A DNA stretch of 64,000 nucleotides, from positions 186,001 through 250,000 of the forward strand of contig NZ_PKFN01000009.1 of NCBI RefSeq assembly GCF_002933395.1, given 5' to 3'. Source of the DNA: Yoonia maritima (GTDB lineage Bacteria > Pseudomonadota > Alphaproteobacteria > Rhodobacterales > Rhodobacteraceae). Each line of letters opens with the position of its first letter. The stretch's first letter is position 1. The notes under the pieces were generated by a model, which did not search any database, had not been told where the DNA came from, and saw only the letters and a list, made by a program, of their open reading frames with translations. A program made the position numbers and the translations under genes. Shown piece after piece: positions 1 through 7,608 of this stretch.

Positions 1-554
1 AGGGCCGCCCGCAGACCAAGTCCTTTGGTGTCTTTATCAAAGCTTTTCTGTGGATACTGCGCGTTGCACATGAACAGCGGTGTGCCGTGTTTGCGACAGG
101 CCATGATCATGCGCGGCCAGATTTCGATCTCCATCACTAGCCCGTATTTTGGGGTGAAGTGGCGAAGAAAACGGCGATAAGTAAACCCAAGCTCTAGCGG
201 CACCCAAACGGTCTGTACGCGGCCTTGGGCGATCTCATTCGCGAACTCGCGTTCGGCCTCGCGCCGACCCGCCGGGGTGAAATGCGTGGTCAGAACAGTT
301 TCGCCGCGTTCAAGTAAGGCACGAATAAGCGGCGTTGCCGACCGCATTTCGCCAAGCGATACGGCATGAACCCAAACCGGGTTCTTGAGCCGTTTGGTAT
401 ACCGCCCAAACCGTTCAGAGATATGCTGCGCATAGACATGATCCTTGCGGCCACGTTTGCGTAGGTAAAGCAAGGCCGCCGGAAGCAGAAGCCACCAGAG
501 TGCTTCGTAGACAACCATTGCAATTCGGAGTTTGAGCGGTGGAAATTTATTCAT
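1..554 (-). CDS. waaA: 3-deoxy-D-manno-octulosonic acid (Kdo) transferase, partial (C-terminus outside window)
   Basis: This gene transfers Kdo onto lipid A precursor at the inner face of the cytoplasmic membrane. The reading frame is open from ATG at 554 to the left edge (184 codons), so only the N-terminal half is visible. Residues about 16-31 are a hydrophobic anchor (WWLLLPAALLYL). The WaaA hallmark VHAVSLGEMRS follows, with the catalytic-base Glu at about residue 69, then MEIEIWPRM at about 141, matching the family's METELWPN. The ATG overlaps the stop of the upstream Kdo-transferase gene by 8 bp, so the two are probably translationally coupled. The family is about 420-430 residues. I am confident of the family; its exact acceptor is inferred. 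Confidence 0.85.
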   Translation of the reverse strand, partial: MNKFPPLKLRIAMVVYEALWWLLLPAALLYLRKRGRKDHVYAQHISERFGRYTKRLKNPVWVHAVSLGEMRSATPLIRALLERGETVLTTHFTPAGRREAEREFANEIAQGRVQTVWVPLELGFTYRRFLRHFTPKYGLVMEIEIWPRMIMACRKHGTPLFMCNAQYPQKSFDKDTKGLGLRAA

Positions 555-1791
555 GCGTCGCGTCTAGCAGTCGTAGTAGGTCATTTGCCAGCAGATCGGT
601 TTGGTGGCTGGCTGTTTGTACACAATCCGCTGCACGCATCGCTTGGTTGATCAGATCATCGTTGCATAAATGATCGGCAAGATTTTGGGGTGCAGAAACC
701 ATGAATGCGGCCTTTGCGGTGTCCAGTTGATCATAGTCGTTCACAAAGTTGTCGACTTGTGGTCCGTGAAAAATGGCGGTGTTTAGCGCGGCAGCTTCCC
801 ATGGGTTATGCCCGCCGACGTCACTAAAGGTCCCACCAATGAGAGCCGCCCGTGCAAGCCTGTACACTAACCCAAGTTCGCCGAATGTGTCGCAAATCCA
901 CAAAGAGTCGGTCTGTGTCGGTAGTTTCGACAGCGATTTACGTGGGGCGTTTTCCGCAAATTCATTGCGACGGTTTGGGAACCTTGGCACGATAACCAGC
1001 AGGGCATCGGGATGCGAGTGTCGCACTAATTCGTTGGCGCGAATAGCGATCTGTTCATCTTCGGGATGGGAGGGGGCCACTGCCCAAATGAACCGTCCGG
1101 CGAGGTGGGCACGCAAAGCTGCCAGTTCATCACCATCATAGGATAGGGCAGGGGCCGCAGGTTTTAATGACCCCGAAATAGTGGGCCGTGCACCCAATTT
1201 GGTAAGGTGATCTGCCGTTGTCTGATCTTGCGCTGTAACGAGTGCCATCGCCTGATATAAATTGCGGTACAGACCTTTGACCTTCTTGTGTGCAGCATAT
1301 GATTTACCACCCATCCGCGCGGCAATGACAGTCTGCGGAATGCCGCGACGATTGATGTCACTTACAAATCCAGGCCAAATATCTTGCTCTGCCCAGATGC
1401 ATAAGTCGGGCCGAAAGTGATCTAAAAAACGCTGCCGATAGCGGGGTGCATCTAGCGGCAGGAACTGATGAAACGTATGTGGTGGCAAATTTTTTGCGAA
1501 TACGTCGGCCGAGGCGTGTGTGGTCGAGGTGACCAAGAAAGACGCCTCTGGCTGTTCATCTGCCATACGCGCAATGAGGCCGCGCAGTGATAAAACCTCG
1601 CCCAACCCGACGGCATGCAACCAAATCAGCGTCCCGTCAGGGCGAGGAGCAAGCGACTGCGCCTGCTTTTCAGGCCAACGTGTCGGGTGTTCTTTGCCGC
1701 GTGCAAGCCGTTTACGAAGCACACGCCCAGCAACGGCAGGGATGAGGTGACTGACGCCGAGGTACAAGCGCAGCACCAATCCGCGCTGCAT
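547..1791 (-). CDS. second Kdo-transferase (WaaA/KdtA family) paralogue
   Basis: A 414-residue GT-B glycosyltransferase of the WaaA family. Near the N-terminus it has LHAVGLGEVLSLRGL with the conserved Glu, then WAEQDIWPGF in place of the usual ESDLWPN block. The C-terminal nucleotide-sugar domain has LIGGTFSDVGGHNPWEAA, a strong WaaA signature. I chose ATG 1791 because it begins right after the stop of the upstream gene (1793-1795) and has GAAGG about 5 bases upstream. The frame is open further 5' but only through the neighbouring gene in another phase. It is followed by, and overlaps, a second WaaA gene. Two tandem, clearly diverged copies suggest sequential Kdo additions or a related ulosonic acid; that role is inferred. 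Confidence 0.85.
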   Translation of the reverse strand: MQRGLVLRLYLGVSHLIPAVAGRVLRKRLARGKEHPTRWPEKQAQSLAPRPDGTLIWLHAVGLGEVLSLRGLIARMADEQPEASFLVTSTTHASADVFAKNLPPHTFHQFLPLDAPRYRQRFLDHFRPDLCIWAEQDIWPGFVSDINRRGIPQTVIAARMGGKSYAAHKKVKGLYRNLYQAMALVTAQDQTTADHLTKLGARPTISGSLKPAAPALSYDGDELAALRAHLAGRFIWAVAPSHPEDEQIAIRANELVRHSHPDALLVIVPRFPNRRNEFAENAPRKSLSKLPTQTDSLWICDTFGELGLVYRLARAALIGGTFSDVGGHNPWEAAALNTAIFHGPQVDNFVNDYDQLDTAKAAFMVSAPQNLADHLCNDDLINQAMRAADCVQTASHQTDLLANDLLRLLDATHE

Positions 1792-1792
1792 G

Positions 1793-2917
1793 CTAGCCTT
1801 CGGCGTCATGGAATGTCTTTTGCAGCGTACTGTTCCAGAACGCATCCGTACGCAGAATTGCAGCAAATCTATCTGCTGCGCTGCCTCCTCCAAAAGCATC
1901 ATGGCGTGGATGCGATTGGCCCCATTGTTCGGCCAAAAATGCGTGTATCTTATCCGTCTCGGATGCGGCTGCAAAAAACACCGAAGGCGATTTTGCGCGG
2001 TTGGTTTGCCGGGTGCCGATATCAAGCGAGGGCACACCAATAAACGGCGCCTCACGGACACCGGCAGATGAATTTCCAACCATGGCGCTTGCGTTTTTCA
2101 TGAGTTCGGAAAAATGCGCAAACCGCATTGATGGGAGTACGCGAAACCGGTCAGCGGGCAAACGGCTGATCGCTGCAAAAATATCGACAGAACCTGGGTC
2201 GTTATTGGGCGCGATGACGACAAAATTTTTACCCGACGCATCCAACGCGCTAAAGAGCGCATCAGCTTGCGCACCCATTGTTGCGGCCTCAGAGGTGACC
2301 GGATGAAACACGCAAATTCCAAAGTCGTCAAACGCAAGATCATAGCGCGATTTGACCTCTTCCATCGTTACGCCAGATGGCCCTGCATGAAAGTCGAGTT
2401 CGGGCGATCCAATCGCATGAATGTCATCGGCGGCCTCGCCCAATGACATCACACGCCGTGCTGCGTCGTCGGAGGAAACGAAGTGGCTGCTAGCCAGCTT
2501 ACTATTACAGTGGCGGTAAATTTCATCAATTGTACCAGATACTTCGCCGCCTTCGATATGCGCGCAACGGACGTAATTCGTTGCGCAGACCAAAGCACAG
2601 GCTAACGCTTCCACCCGGTCACCATGAATGACCACAAGGTCCGGTGCATGTTCTTTCACAAAATCTGAAAAGCCAATCACGGTCTTGGCAAGGATCATAT
2701 CTTGGGGATCACCCGCCCTTTGATTTAGAAATTCATGTACTTGGACGCCGGGGGTGCGGTGAACCTCAACTTTTGTTAGGCCGTAGCGATCCAGCATGTG
2801 CATACCTGTGACAAAGAAGGACACAGCAAACCCTTGATCACGTGCAGCAATGGCCAACGGTTCAAGTTTGCCAAAGTCTGCCCGGGTACCGGTCACGAAT
2901 AGAATAGATCGAGACAT
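1793..2917 (-). CDS. neuC: UDP-N-acetylglucosamine 2-epimerase, hydrolysing (NeuC/NnaA family)
   Basis: The NeuC family converts UDP-GlcNAc (or a bacillosamine derivative) to a free mannosamine-type sugar plus UDP, the entry step to sialic, legionaminic or related nonulosonic acids. The 374-residue protein opens with FVTGTRADFGKL, typical of the WecB/NeuC fold, and has VVIHGDRVEALA near residue 95 and AHIEGGEVSGTIDE near 119. The C-terminal half has the signature MVGNSSAGVREAPFIGVPS, and the total length matches the family. It is first in a minus-strand operon, 1 bp before a Kdo-transferase gene. That pairing suggests an unusual core or lipid A-linked acidic sugar. No NeuB or NeuA homologue is visible in this window, so the final sugar is unknown. 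Confidence 0.85.
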   Translation of the reverse strand: MSRSILFVTGTRADFGKLEPLAIAARDQGFAVSFFVTGMHMLDRYGLTKVEVHRTPGVQVHEFLNQRAGDPQDMILAKTVIGFSDFVKEHAPDLVVIHGDRVEALACALVCATNYVRCAHIEGGEVSGTIDEIYRHCNSKLASSHFVSSDDAARRVMSLGEAADDIHAIGSPELDFHAGPSGVTMEEVKSRYDLAFDDFGICVFHPVTSEAATMGAQADALFSALDASGKNFVVIAPNNDPGSVDIFAAISRLPADRFRVLPSMRFAHFSELMKNASAMVGNSSAGVREAPFIGVPSLDIGTRQTNRAKSPSVFFAAASETDKIHAFLAEQWGQSHPRHDAFGGGSAADRFAAILRTDAFWNSTLQKTFHDAEG

Positions 2918-3113
2918 TACGCTTCCAAATCAGAGATATATTGCCGCGCAGACTATCGGCAGGCAGGTGAAAAGGAAACTGAGAACCGCAGACCGATTTA
3001 GGTTCTGGACGATTGCTCAGCTCCGCCATGCCACAAATATGCAAGATGAGCGCCACAAAAGAGGATATGCGCTTGACGCCACGAGCCGTGATCCTTAGTG
3101 AACCTGCTCAGAA

Positions 3114-3187
3114 GGCGAGTTGGTAGAGTGGTTATGCAGCGGATTGCAAATCCGTGTACACCGGTTCGATTCCGGTACTCGCCTCCA
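3114..3187 (+). tRNA. tRNA-Cys (GCA anticodon)
   Basis: A full cloverleaf can be folded. The acceptor GGCGAGT pairs with ACTCGCC, the anticodon loop TTGCAAA carries GCA, the T-loop GGTTCGATTCC is standard, and CCA is encoded. Its 3' part, from 3140, is exactly repeated at 18738-18785, marking it as the attachment site of the island on its right. The gene itself is intact. Confidence 0.96.
3140..3187 (+). repeat. attL: 3' end of tRNA-Cys, 48-bp direct repeat (copy 1)
   Basis: The 48 bases from the anticodon arm to the encoded CCA of tRNA-Cys are identical, by base-by-base reading, to 18738-18785. This is the classic footprint of tyrosine-integrase elements that insert into a tRNA 3' end and restore it. 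An integrase C-terminal remnant lies immediately to the right. Confidence 0.9.
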
Positions 3188-3249
3188 TTTAAAAACAATC
3201 ACTTACATCACTCCTTGCCGTGTTTGAGGCCCCGCGTTTACAGGGGCGT

Positions 3250-3450
3250 TTACATTTTTGTGTCTTGAGACAGTGATTTTGCTCGATTGAGCTTGCGCAA
3301 AACTGCATCGCTTTCGTCCGGACTAACCTGCGCATAATGCTCGATTACCTGCGCCGAGTAGCGAACCGACCAACCCATCAGCACCGCGATCTGGCGCAAA
3401 GACAGATCGGCATTTAGCAATCTTGTCGCCGCCGTCCCGCGCGTATGTCC
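3250..3450 (-). pseudogene. tyrosine recombinase (integrase) C-terminal remnant
   Basis: Read on the minus strand, an open frame ending in TAA at 3250-3252 encodes about 66 residues typical of the end of a phage-type integrase. These are a GHTRGTAATRL block (the catalytic His/Arg region), then ADLSLRQIAVLMGWS, then the catalytic-Tyr segment VIEHYAQVSPDE. The rest of the enzyme is gone: upstream, the same DNA runs into a different gene in another frame. It sits about 60 bp from the tRNA-Cys attachment site and points toward it, as an element's own integrase would. It is clearly non-functional alone. Confidence 0.8.
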
Positions 3451-3713
3451 TTGAACGGCACCGTGAAGGGCGGCAGCGCGTCAAAGCCATTCGAGCTCTT
3501 GACCACCTTCACCTTGGCGCAATCCTCCTCGACGCTGAGGATCTCAACACAGAACACGCCGCCCAAACCGGACGGGACAACGATTTCTCTGAGCTCGTGC
3601 CGATGCTTCCCGCAATAGACACAGGTGCTATAGAGCCCGTCGATGATGTGACCGCCGGTCGTGCGATCACAGTCGCAGGTCCAGAATTTTTGGGGCTGAT
3701 ATTTGTGAGCCAT
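3414..3713 (-). CDS. hypothetical small protein with CxC...CxxC zinc-binding-like motif
   Basis: A 99-residue protein I do not recognise. ATG 3713 is preceded by AGGAGG with 6-base spacing, so it looks genuinely translated. The N-terminal third contains FWTCDCDRTTGG and, about 17 residues on, STCVYCGKHRHE, four cysteines spaced like a small zinc ribbon. The C-terminal tail (about 20 residues, ending near 3414) is read out of frame through the integrase remnant, so the original C-terminus was probably replaced by a recombination event. The function is unknown. It lies at the left end of the island beside ArdC and integrase debris, consistent with plasmid or ICE accessory origin. Confidence 0.55.
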   Translation of the reverse strand: MAHKYQPQKFWTCDCDRTTGGHIIDGLYSTCVYCGKHRHELREIVVPSGLGGVFCVEILSVEEDCAKVKVVKSSNGFDALPPFTVPFKDIRAGRRRQDC

Positions 3714-4160
3714 TTGTGGCCTCCTCTTGGGTGCTGCGGTTGGGGCTTGGCTCCCCTTCCGCCGATGGGCTGCACACCGGCCAATCTGATCTGACCGAAT
3801 ACGCATGTATTCGGCGGAACAGAGTGGGTGGGGGCACAGCCCGACCCACGGCCCCGGAACGGCCAGTCAAAGGGTCGAAGCCGGCAACTGGTGCGGCCCG
3901 CAGCGCGCCTTCGCGCGAGGACACGGGTTGCAGGCTTTGACGACGCGCCCGCGCGGCGCTTGCCCATTGACGGGACGCGACAGGGATGTTGGGCGGACCA
4001 ATCAAATTGAAAGAAGCCTGAAGGAGGTGAGCGGGCTGAAAGCCAGTCGATCCTCCGCACAGTCCACTTCTCAGAGCGGCCCGTGCGCAGCATCACGGGC
4101 CACAATTTCTCATCCCGTCAAAATGCCTGCACCCCGCCACATGAGGCGGGGCGCAGACGT
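3714..4160. other. intergenic stretch of the island, no convincing gene
   Basis: About 450 bp of GC-rich sequence. Several open frames exist on both strands, but they are low-complexity Arg/Pro/Ala-rich shadows without ribosome binding sites or recognisable domains. It holds the leader of the CxC protein gene (AGGAGG near 3720) and otherwise nothing I can assign. Confidence 0.5.
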
Positions 4161-4313
4161 TTAAAGCTCAACACCGGCTTTCAAGTTGCCGTCCGGATCC
4201 AGCCAGGAACGGGCCTCGGCGCAATCCAAGCAAATACAGGAGCAACTGCCTTTCACGATGACCGGCGCGAGAAAGATCACTGGGTTTGACGCGCCGCATT
4301 TGCGGCACGTCAT
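4161..4313 (-). CDS. very small zinc-ribbon-like protein (50 aa)
   Basis: A 50-codon frame from ATG 4313 to TAA 4161 that starts MTCRKCGASNPV and continues to GSCSCICLDCAEAR. This gives a CxxC pair followed by C-x-C-x3-C-x2-C, the pattern of a small metal-binding ribbon, and it ends LKAGVEL. No good Shine-Dalgarno is visible. A competing start, ATG in the TGA of the ArdC remnant just upstream, is in another frame that encodes no recognisable motif. The cysteine spacing is the main support. It is probably an accessory protein of the element; the function is unknown. Confidence 0.45.
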   Translation of the reverse strand: MTCRKCGASNPVIFLAPVIVKGSCSCICLDCAEARSWLDPDGNLKAGVEL

Positions 4314-4337
4314 CGGGGGGCAGGATTGCTGGGCCGC

Positions 4338-4538
4338 TCATGCTGCGGCCGCTTTCGACTGACCTGCGGCTGCTAGGACGAAATCGGCTGCCTTTTGCGC
4401 CTCGGACGCCGCGCGAAAAATCGCCCGCTTGTCCTCGTTTAGCGCTTTCAGCCAGCCTTCAACGTAGGCGGCGCTTTGGTCGAATTCCGGCGCGACGCCG
4501 ATCTGAGCACCCAGAAAACAAGCACCGATTTCCGCAAC
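4338..4538 (-). pseudogene. ardC: ArdC-type antirestriction protein, C-terminal remnant
   Basis: Sixty-six codons, ending TGA at 4338-4340, encode VAEIGACFLGAQ...AAYVEGWLKALNEDKRAIF and then an Ala-rich end. This is the C-terminal end of the zincin-like domain of ArdC/TraC-type antirestriction proteins, which protect incoming plasmid or ICE DNA from host restriction. An in-frame stop lies directly upstream at 4539-4541, so roughly the first three quarters of the gene are missing. It indicates that the island was once conjugative or mobilisable. Confidence 0.75.
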
Positions 4539-4540
4539 TT

Positions 4541-4753
4541 ATCCTGACAGTCAAGTGCGAGATATACCTTGTCGGTCGCTATCGGCATTCGTGCAGACTA
4601 CGGCGAAGACCTGTGGAAAGCCCGAACGGCGCGTGTCGAACATTCAAATCTGCCGGGCTAACGAGCGCGATGCTGCACAATGCTCAGATGTCAGCGAAGC
4701 CCAGAAAACAGACACGGCTGGAGGTGCGCCTAGCCCGCGCTATACGCCGCTGT
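4541..4753. other. short non-coding segment between ArdC remnant and the repeat array
   Basis: About 210 bp with no open frame I can support and no hairpin of note. Its right end is the abrupt junction where the first, half-length copy of the 178-bp repeat begins at 4754. Confidence 0.5.
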
Positions 4754-4863
4754 CGGCCCATTGCGGCCATTGATCACGGTCGCTCGATGCTGCGTCCGCA
4801 GCCCGCATTGCCGACATTCGTGCATCCCGCAGCATTCTCGGTGCGTGGATGACTGGATCGCGG
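4754..4863 (+). repeat. island repeat, copy A (right 110 bp only)
   Basis: It starts at CGGCCCATTGC and matches the right-hand 110 bp of the 178-bp repeat seen in full at 6476, 7333 and 8333. The left 68 bp are absent and replaced by unrelated sequence. It marks the left border of the gene-cassette-like array. Confidence 0.9.
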
Positions 4864-4991
4864 ACTTTGCAGACCTTAGCTGTGGCGACTCGGATGGCCG
4901 CTTTCGGGTCATAGGCCATCACTTGACCGGTCTATATTTGGATTGTACCAACGAGGCATATCAATAAATTTCGCCGATACCGGCAGTTTTC

Positions 4992-6437
4992 ATGAACAAC
5001 TCAGAAATGCACGCCTTGTTCCAGGCGGAAGAACGCGCAGTACAAACGGCGCTCCTTGAACATGGCTTACTTAACGCTAATCCATACCACACCCGCCGCG
5101 AAACCGAACGTTTGAAAGAGTTCCCACCACTATTAAATGATGTAATTTCTCTTTCGGGTGATGCGCTTAGAAACGCCATTCACAGACATCTAGCCGCCGG
5201 TGAAGATCTCGAAGCGACGACCGCTAAATTTAGAATGACTGCGTTTCAAGTGTGTTTTCGAGAGGGAAAACTTGAAGCCATGCGTATCTTGCTACGTGCT
5301 GGTGCAAAGACGAAATGGACAGCGGATCAAGTTTCTATCGCGGTGGGTGAAGTGCCAGCTCTGCCGGAGACAGGAGAAACTGATCCGTTTCTGTTTGCCT
5401 GTCGCATTGGCAACTTAGAGGCGGCGCGCACGTATTTCTCTAATTCTGATGCTGGCACTCAAAAAAATCATGAAGCCATCACTAATGCAGTAACAGCTAG
5501 GGCCACAGATATTGTGATATGGCTTCTGGACGAGGGCTTTGATCCGAACGCAGTGGATGACATCAAGTGGGGTGCGCTTGAACGCGCTGTTGACAACGAC
5601 GATTTAGCAACTGCAGAAGTCTTACTTGCTGCTGGTGCCGACCCGTTCGGCGCGCCTGAAAAGGAGTATACGTCACCAGTAAAAAAAGCGACTTCAGAGC
5701 AGATGAGAGCCCTGTTCGTTCGTTTTGGCGTCAACCCTGCGAAGTTTGAATATGACATAAGCCCAGAGACTGTGCGGCTGTCTTTCCTATCAAAAAGAAC
5801 ACTGACACAGGAAGAATTTGACTTGCACCGCAGCCAACGGGTCGGCCAGGCCAACCCGGAGCGGTTCCTCCCAACATTCTGGTACGAACAAATGAGAACG
5901 GGGCGTTATTCAGCTCCGAAGCATCTCGAACACGTAAGAGATCGCGCCAAACCAGTTTGGTCGTTCAGTCGGTACGGACGCAGCGTGACACCTTTGCCCG
6001 ATGGACGACTTGTGTTGATCGGCGGAGAGCACGAAGATGGTTACGATCCTGATTTTTGTATCTACGCGGATGTCACTGTCCTCGATGGGAAGGGCGGCGT
6101 CGACCATTTCATTTATCCCCACGATGTCTTCCCGCCAACGGATTTTCACACGGCAACCTTGTATGATGGCCAAATTTGGCTAATCGGATCCTTGGGGTAT
6201 CTGGAGCAACGCCAAGAAGGTATGACCCAAGTTCTAAGATTGGACCCAACCGATTTCTCAATTCACCCCGTCGAGACGTCTGGTGATGGTCCCGGTTGGA
6301 TAAGCCGGCATCGGTGTATTTTGGACACTGACGAGATCATACTATCAGGCGGCAAAGTAATTCCAGATTATCACGATAATGAGCAGACATATCGTTTGGA
6401 TCTAAAGACACTCGGTTGGACGAAAGCGTTAAGGTAA
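4992..6437 (+). CDS. ankyrin-repeat / Kelch-like protein (first inter-repeat gene)
   Basis: A 481-residue soluble protein without signal peptide or membrane segment. The N-terminal half looks like ankyrin repeats: KLEAMRILLRAGAKT near residue 95, GNLEAARTYFS near 137, IVIWLLDEGFDPNAVDD near 170, and DLATAEVLLAAGADP near 203. The C-terminal 160 residues look like a few Kelch or galactose-oxidase blades: VTPLPDGRLVLIGGE, FHTATLYDGQIWLIG and a late HRCILDTDEIILSGG. Such proteins usually mediate protein-protein contacts; the partner is unknown. It is the only gene between repeat copies A and B and reads in the same direction as the repeats. By eye it is more AT-rich than the core genes. The assignment rests on repeat pattern alone. 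Confidence 0.7.
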   Translation: MNNSEMHALFQAEERAVQTALLEHGLLNANPYHTRRETERLKEFPPLLNDVISLSGDALRNAIHRHLAAGEDLEATTAKFRMTAFQVCFREGKLEAMRILLRAGAKTKWTADQVSIAVGEVPALPETGETDPFLFACRIGNLEAARTYFSNSDAGTQKNHEAITNAVTARATDIVIWLLDEGFDPNAVDDIKWGALERAVDNDDLATAEVLLAAGADPFGAPEKEYTSPVKKATSEQMRALFVRFGVNPAKFEYDISPETVRLSFLSKRTLTQEEFDLHRSQRVGQANPERFLPTFWYEQMRTGRYSAPKHLEHVRDRAKPVWSFSRYGRSVTPLPDGRLVLIGGEHEDGYDPDFCIYADVTVLDGKGGVDHFIYPHDVFPPTDFHTATLYDGQIWLIGSLGYLEQRQEGMTQVLRLDPTDFSIHPVETSGDGPGWISRHRCILDTDEIILSGGKVIPDYHDNEQTYRLDLKTLGWTKALR

Positions 6438-6475
6438 TAGCCGCCGTTCGGGCAGTGTGCAGCATTCGGTAATCT

Positions 6476-6653
6476 GGGCTCGTTCCTGCCGCTAGCCGCA
6501 TCGCCGCAATCCTGTTAGATGGTCTCGATTTGTTCGACATGAACGGCCCATTGCGGCCATTGATCACGGTCGCTCGATGCTGCGTCCGCAGCCCGCATTG
6601 CCGACATTCGTGCATCCCGCAGCATTCTCGGTGCGTGGATGACTGGATCGCGG
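6476..6653 (+). repeat. island repeat, copy B (full 178 bp)
   Basis: It runs from GGGCTCGTTCC to GGATCGCGG. It differs from copies C and D by a single base seen by eye (CGCTAGCC instead of CGTTAGCC). It contains GTTC-N5-GAAC at 6532-6544, directly followed by the CGGCCCATTGC core at 6544-6554. It separates the ankyrin gene from the next unknown gene. Confidence 0.92.
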
Positions 6654-6716
6654 GACAAAGTTAGCTTTCACTGCGGCCGCGCCAATGGCCGCTTTGCCTC
6701 TGCTACTAAGGCTGTT

Positions 6717-7262
6717 CTATTCTTTTGGCAATCTTGGATCGTTGGGGTTTTTCAGCGCAATTGGAATGGCTCGCAAGGCTTGAAAAACCCGATACACAGT
6801 TATGATTGGCTCTTGAAGCAACCCAAGCTTACGAGTTCTCCGCCTAAAGGTTACAATTTTTGCCGCAATGCTTCCCAATGACACTGATGAGTCTAGCAAT
6901 ACAGACCATTCAGGCAGATCCGCAATTTCAGGCCGGTATTTTTGCAAATGCCACGCAGCACTTAATCCGGTGTCCGCAGGCATTTCGCCTTTCAAGACTC
7001 TCACCGTCGCATCCCAACCAGACCTATCGTTTGTCAGAGCAGACAATATGCCGAAGCGTTGCCACGAAGCGATATCTCCGCCGCAGTTCATTCGTATGAT
7101 GCGCTTTCGGCTCTCCAGTTCATCAATATCGTCGATGTGATGTGCCACTGCGTCTTTGAAGTACATTTCGACAGGATCAGTTGATCCAGACTGAATTTTT
7201 GTTTCCAGTTCATGAACCTCTTGTTTAGTTAACGCGCACTCAGCATCAGTCGTCTGGTTCAT
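6717..7262 (-). CDS. hypothetical protein (second inter-repeat gene)
   Basis: A 181-residue protein that I do not recognise. It begins MNQTTDAECALTKQEVHELETK, is acidic in its N-terminal half with a helix-rich appearance (DDIDELESRKRIIRM), and ends in a basic segment (RRRTRKLGLLQEP...RVFQALRAIP). No signal peptide, transmembrane segment or catalytic motif is visible. It is the only gene between repeat copies B and C and reads against the direction of the repeats. Orientation and function are therefore independent of its neighbours. Being a single bounded frame with coherent composition, it is probably a real gene. Confidence 0.6.
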   Translation of the reverse strand: MNQTTDAECALTKQEVHELETKIQSGSTDPVEMYFKDAVAHHIDDIDELESRKRIIRMNCGGDIASWQRFGILSALTNDRSGWDATVRVLKGEMPADTGLSAAWHLQKYRPEIADLPEWSVLLDSSVSLGSIAAKIVTFRRRTRKLGLLQEPIITVYRVFQALRAIPIALKNPNDPRLPKE

Positions 7263-7332
7263 TAAGTCTCTGTCCGTTTTTCACTAAATCGCCGTAGCGG
7301 ACTTTCGCCGCGATGCAACATTATTGCAAGTT

Positions 7333-7510
7333 GGGCTCGTTCCTGCCGTTAGCCGCATCGCCGCAATCCTGTTAGATGGTCTCGATTTGTTCGACATGAA
7401 CGGCCCATTGCGGCCATTGATCACGGTCGCTCGATGCTGCGTCCGCAGCCCGCATTGCCGACATTCGTGCATCCCGCAGCATTCTCGGTGCGTGGATGAC
7501 TGGATCGCGG
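7333..7510 (+). repeat. island repeat, copy C (full 178 bp)
   Basis: Identical, as far as I can read, to copy D and one base different from copy B. Its GTTC-N5-GAAC palindrome is at 7389-7401 and its CGGCCCATTGC core at 7401-7411. It lies between two unrelated minus-strand genes. Confidence 0.92.
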
Positions 7511-7608
7511 GACTTAGCTGCCGTCTAGCGATAGAAATCGAAAGTCTGCTTTTCTGAATTGGCAGGCCCATTCTGTCTGCAATCTCGTCGGCCCAGCACG
7601 GCCACAAA

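Noticed and set aside
1792..2079. An N-terminal extension of about 96 residues on the second Kdo transferase
   Set aside because: The extension is read antiparallel-in-phase through the end of the neuC gene, is Arg/Pro/His-rich, and matches no WaaA family region; ATG 1791 has a ribosome binding site.
4286..4852. A 188-codon plus-strand frame running from the small zinc-ribbon region into repeat copy A
   Set aside because: It is antisense to the ArdC remnant and includes repeat sequence; composition is low-complexity Arg/Pro-rich.
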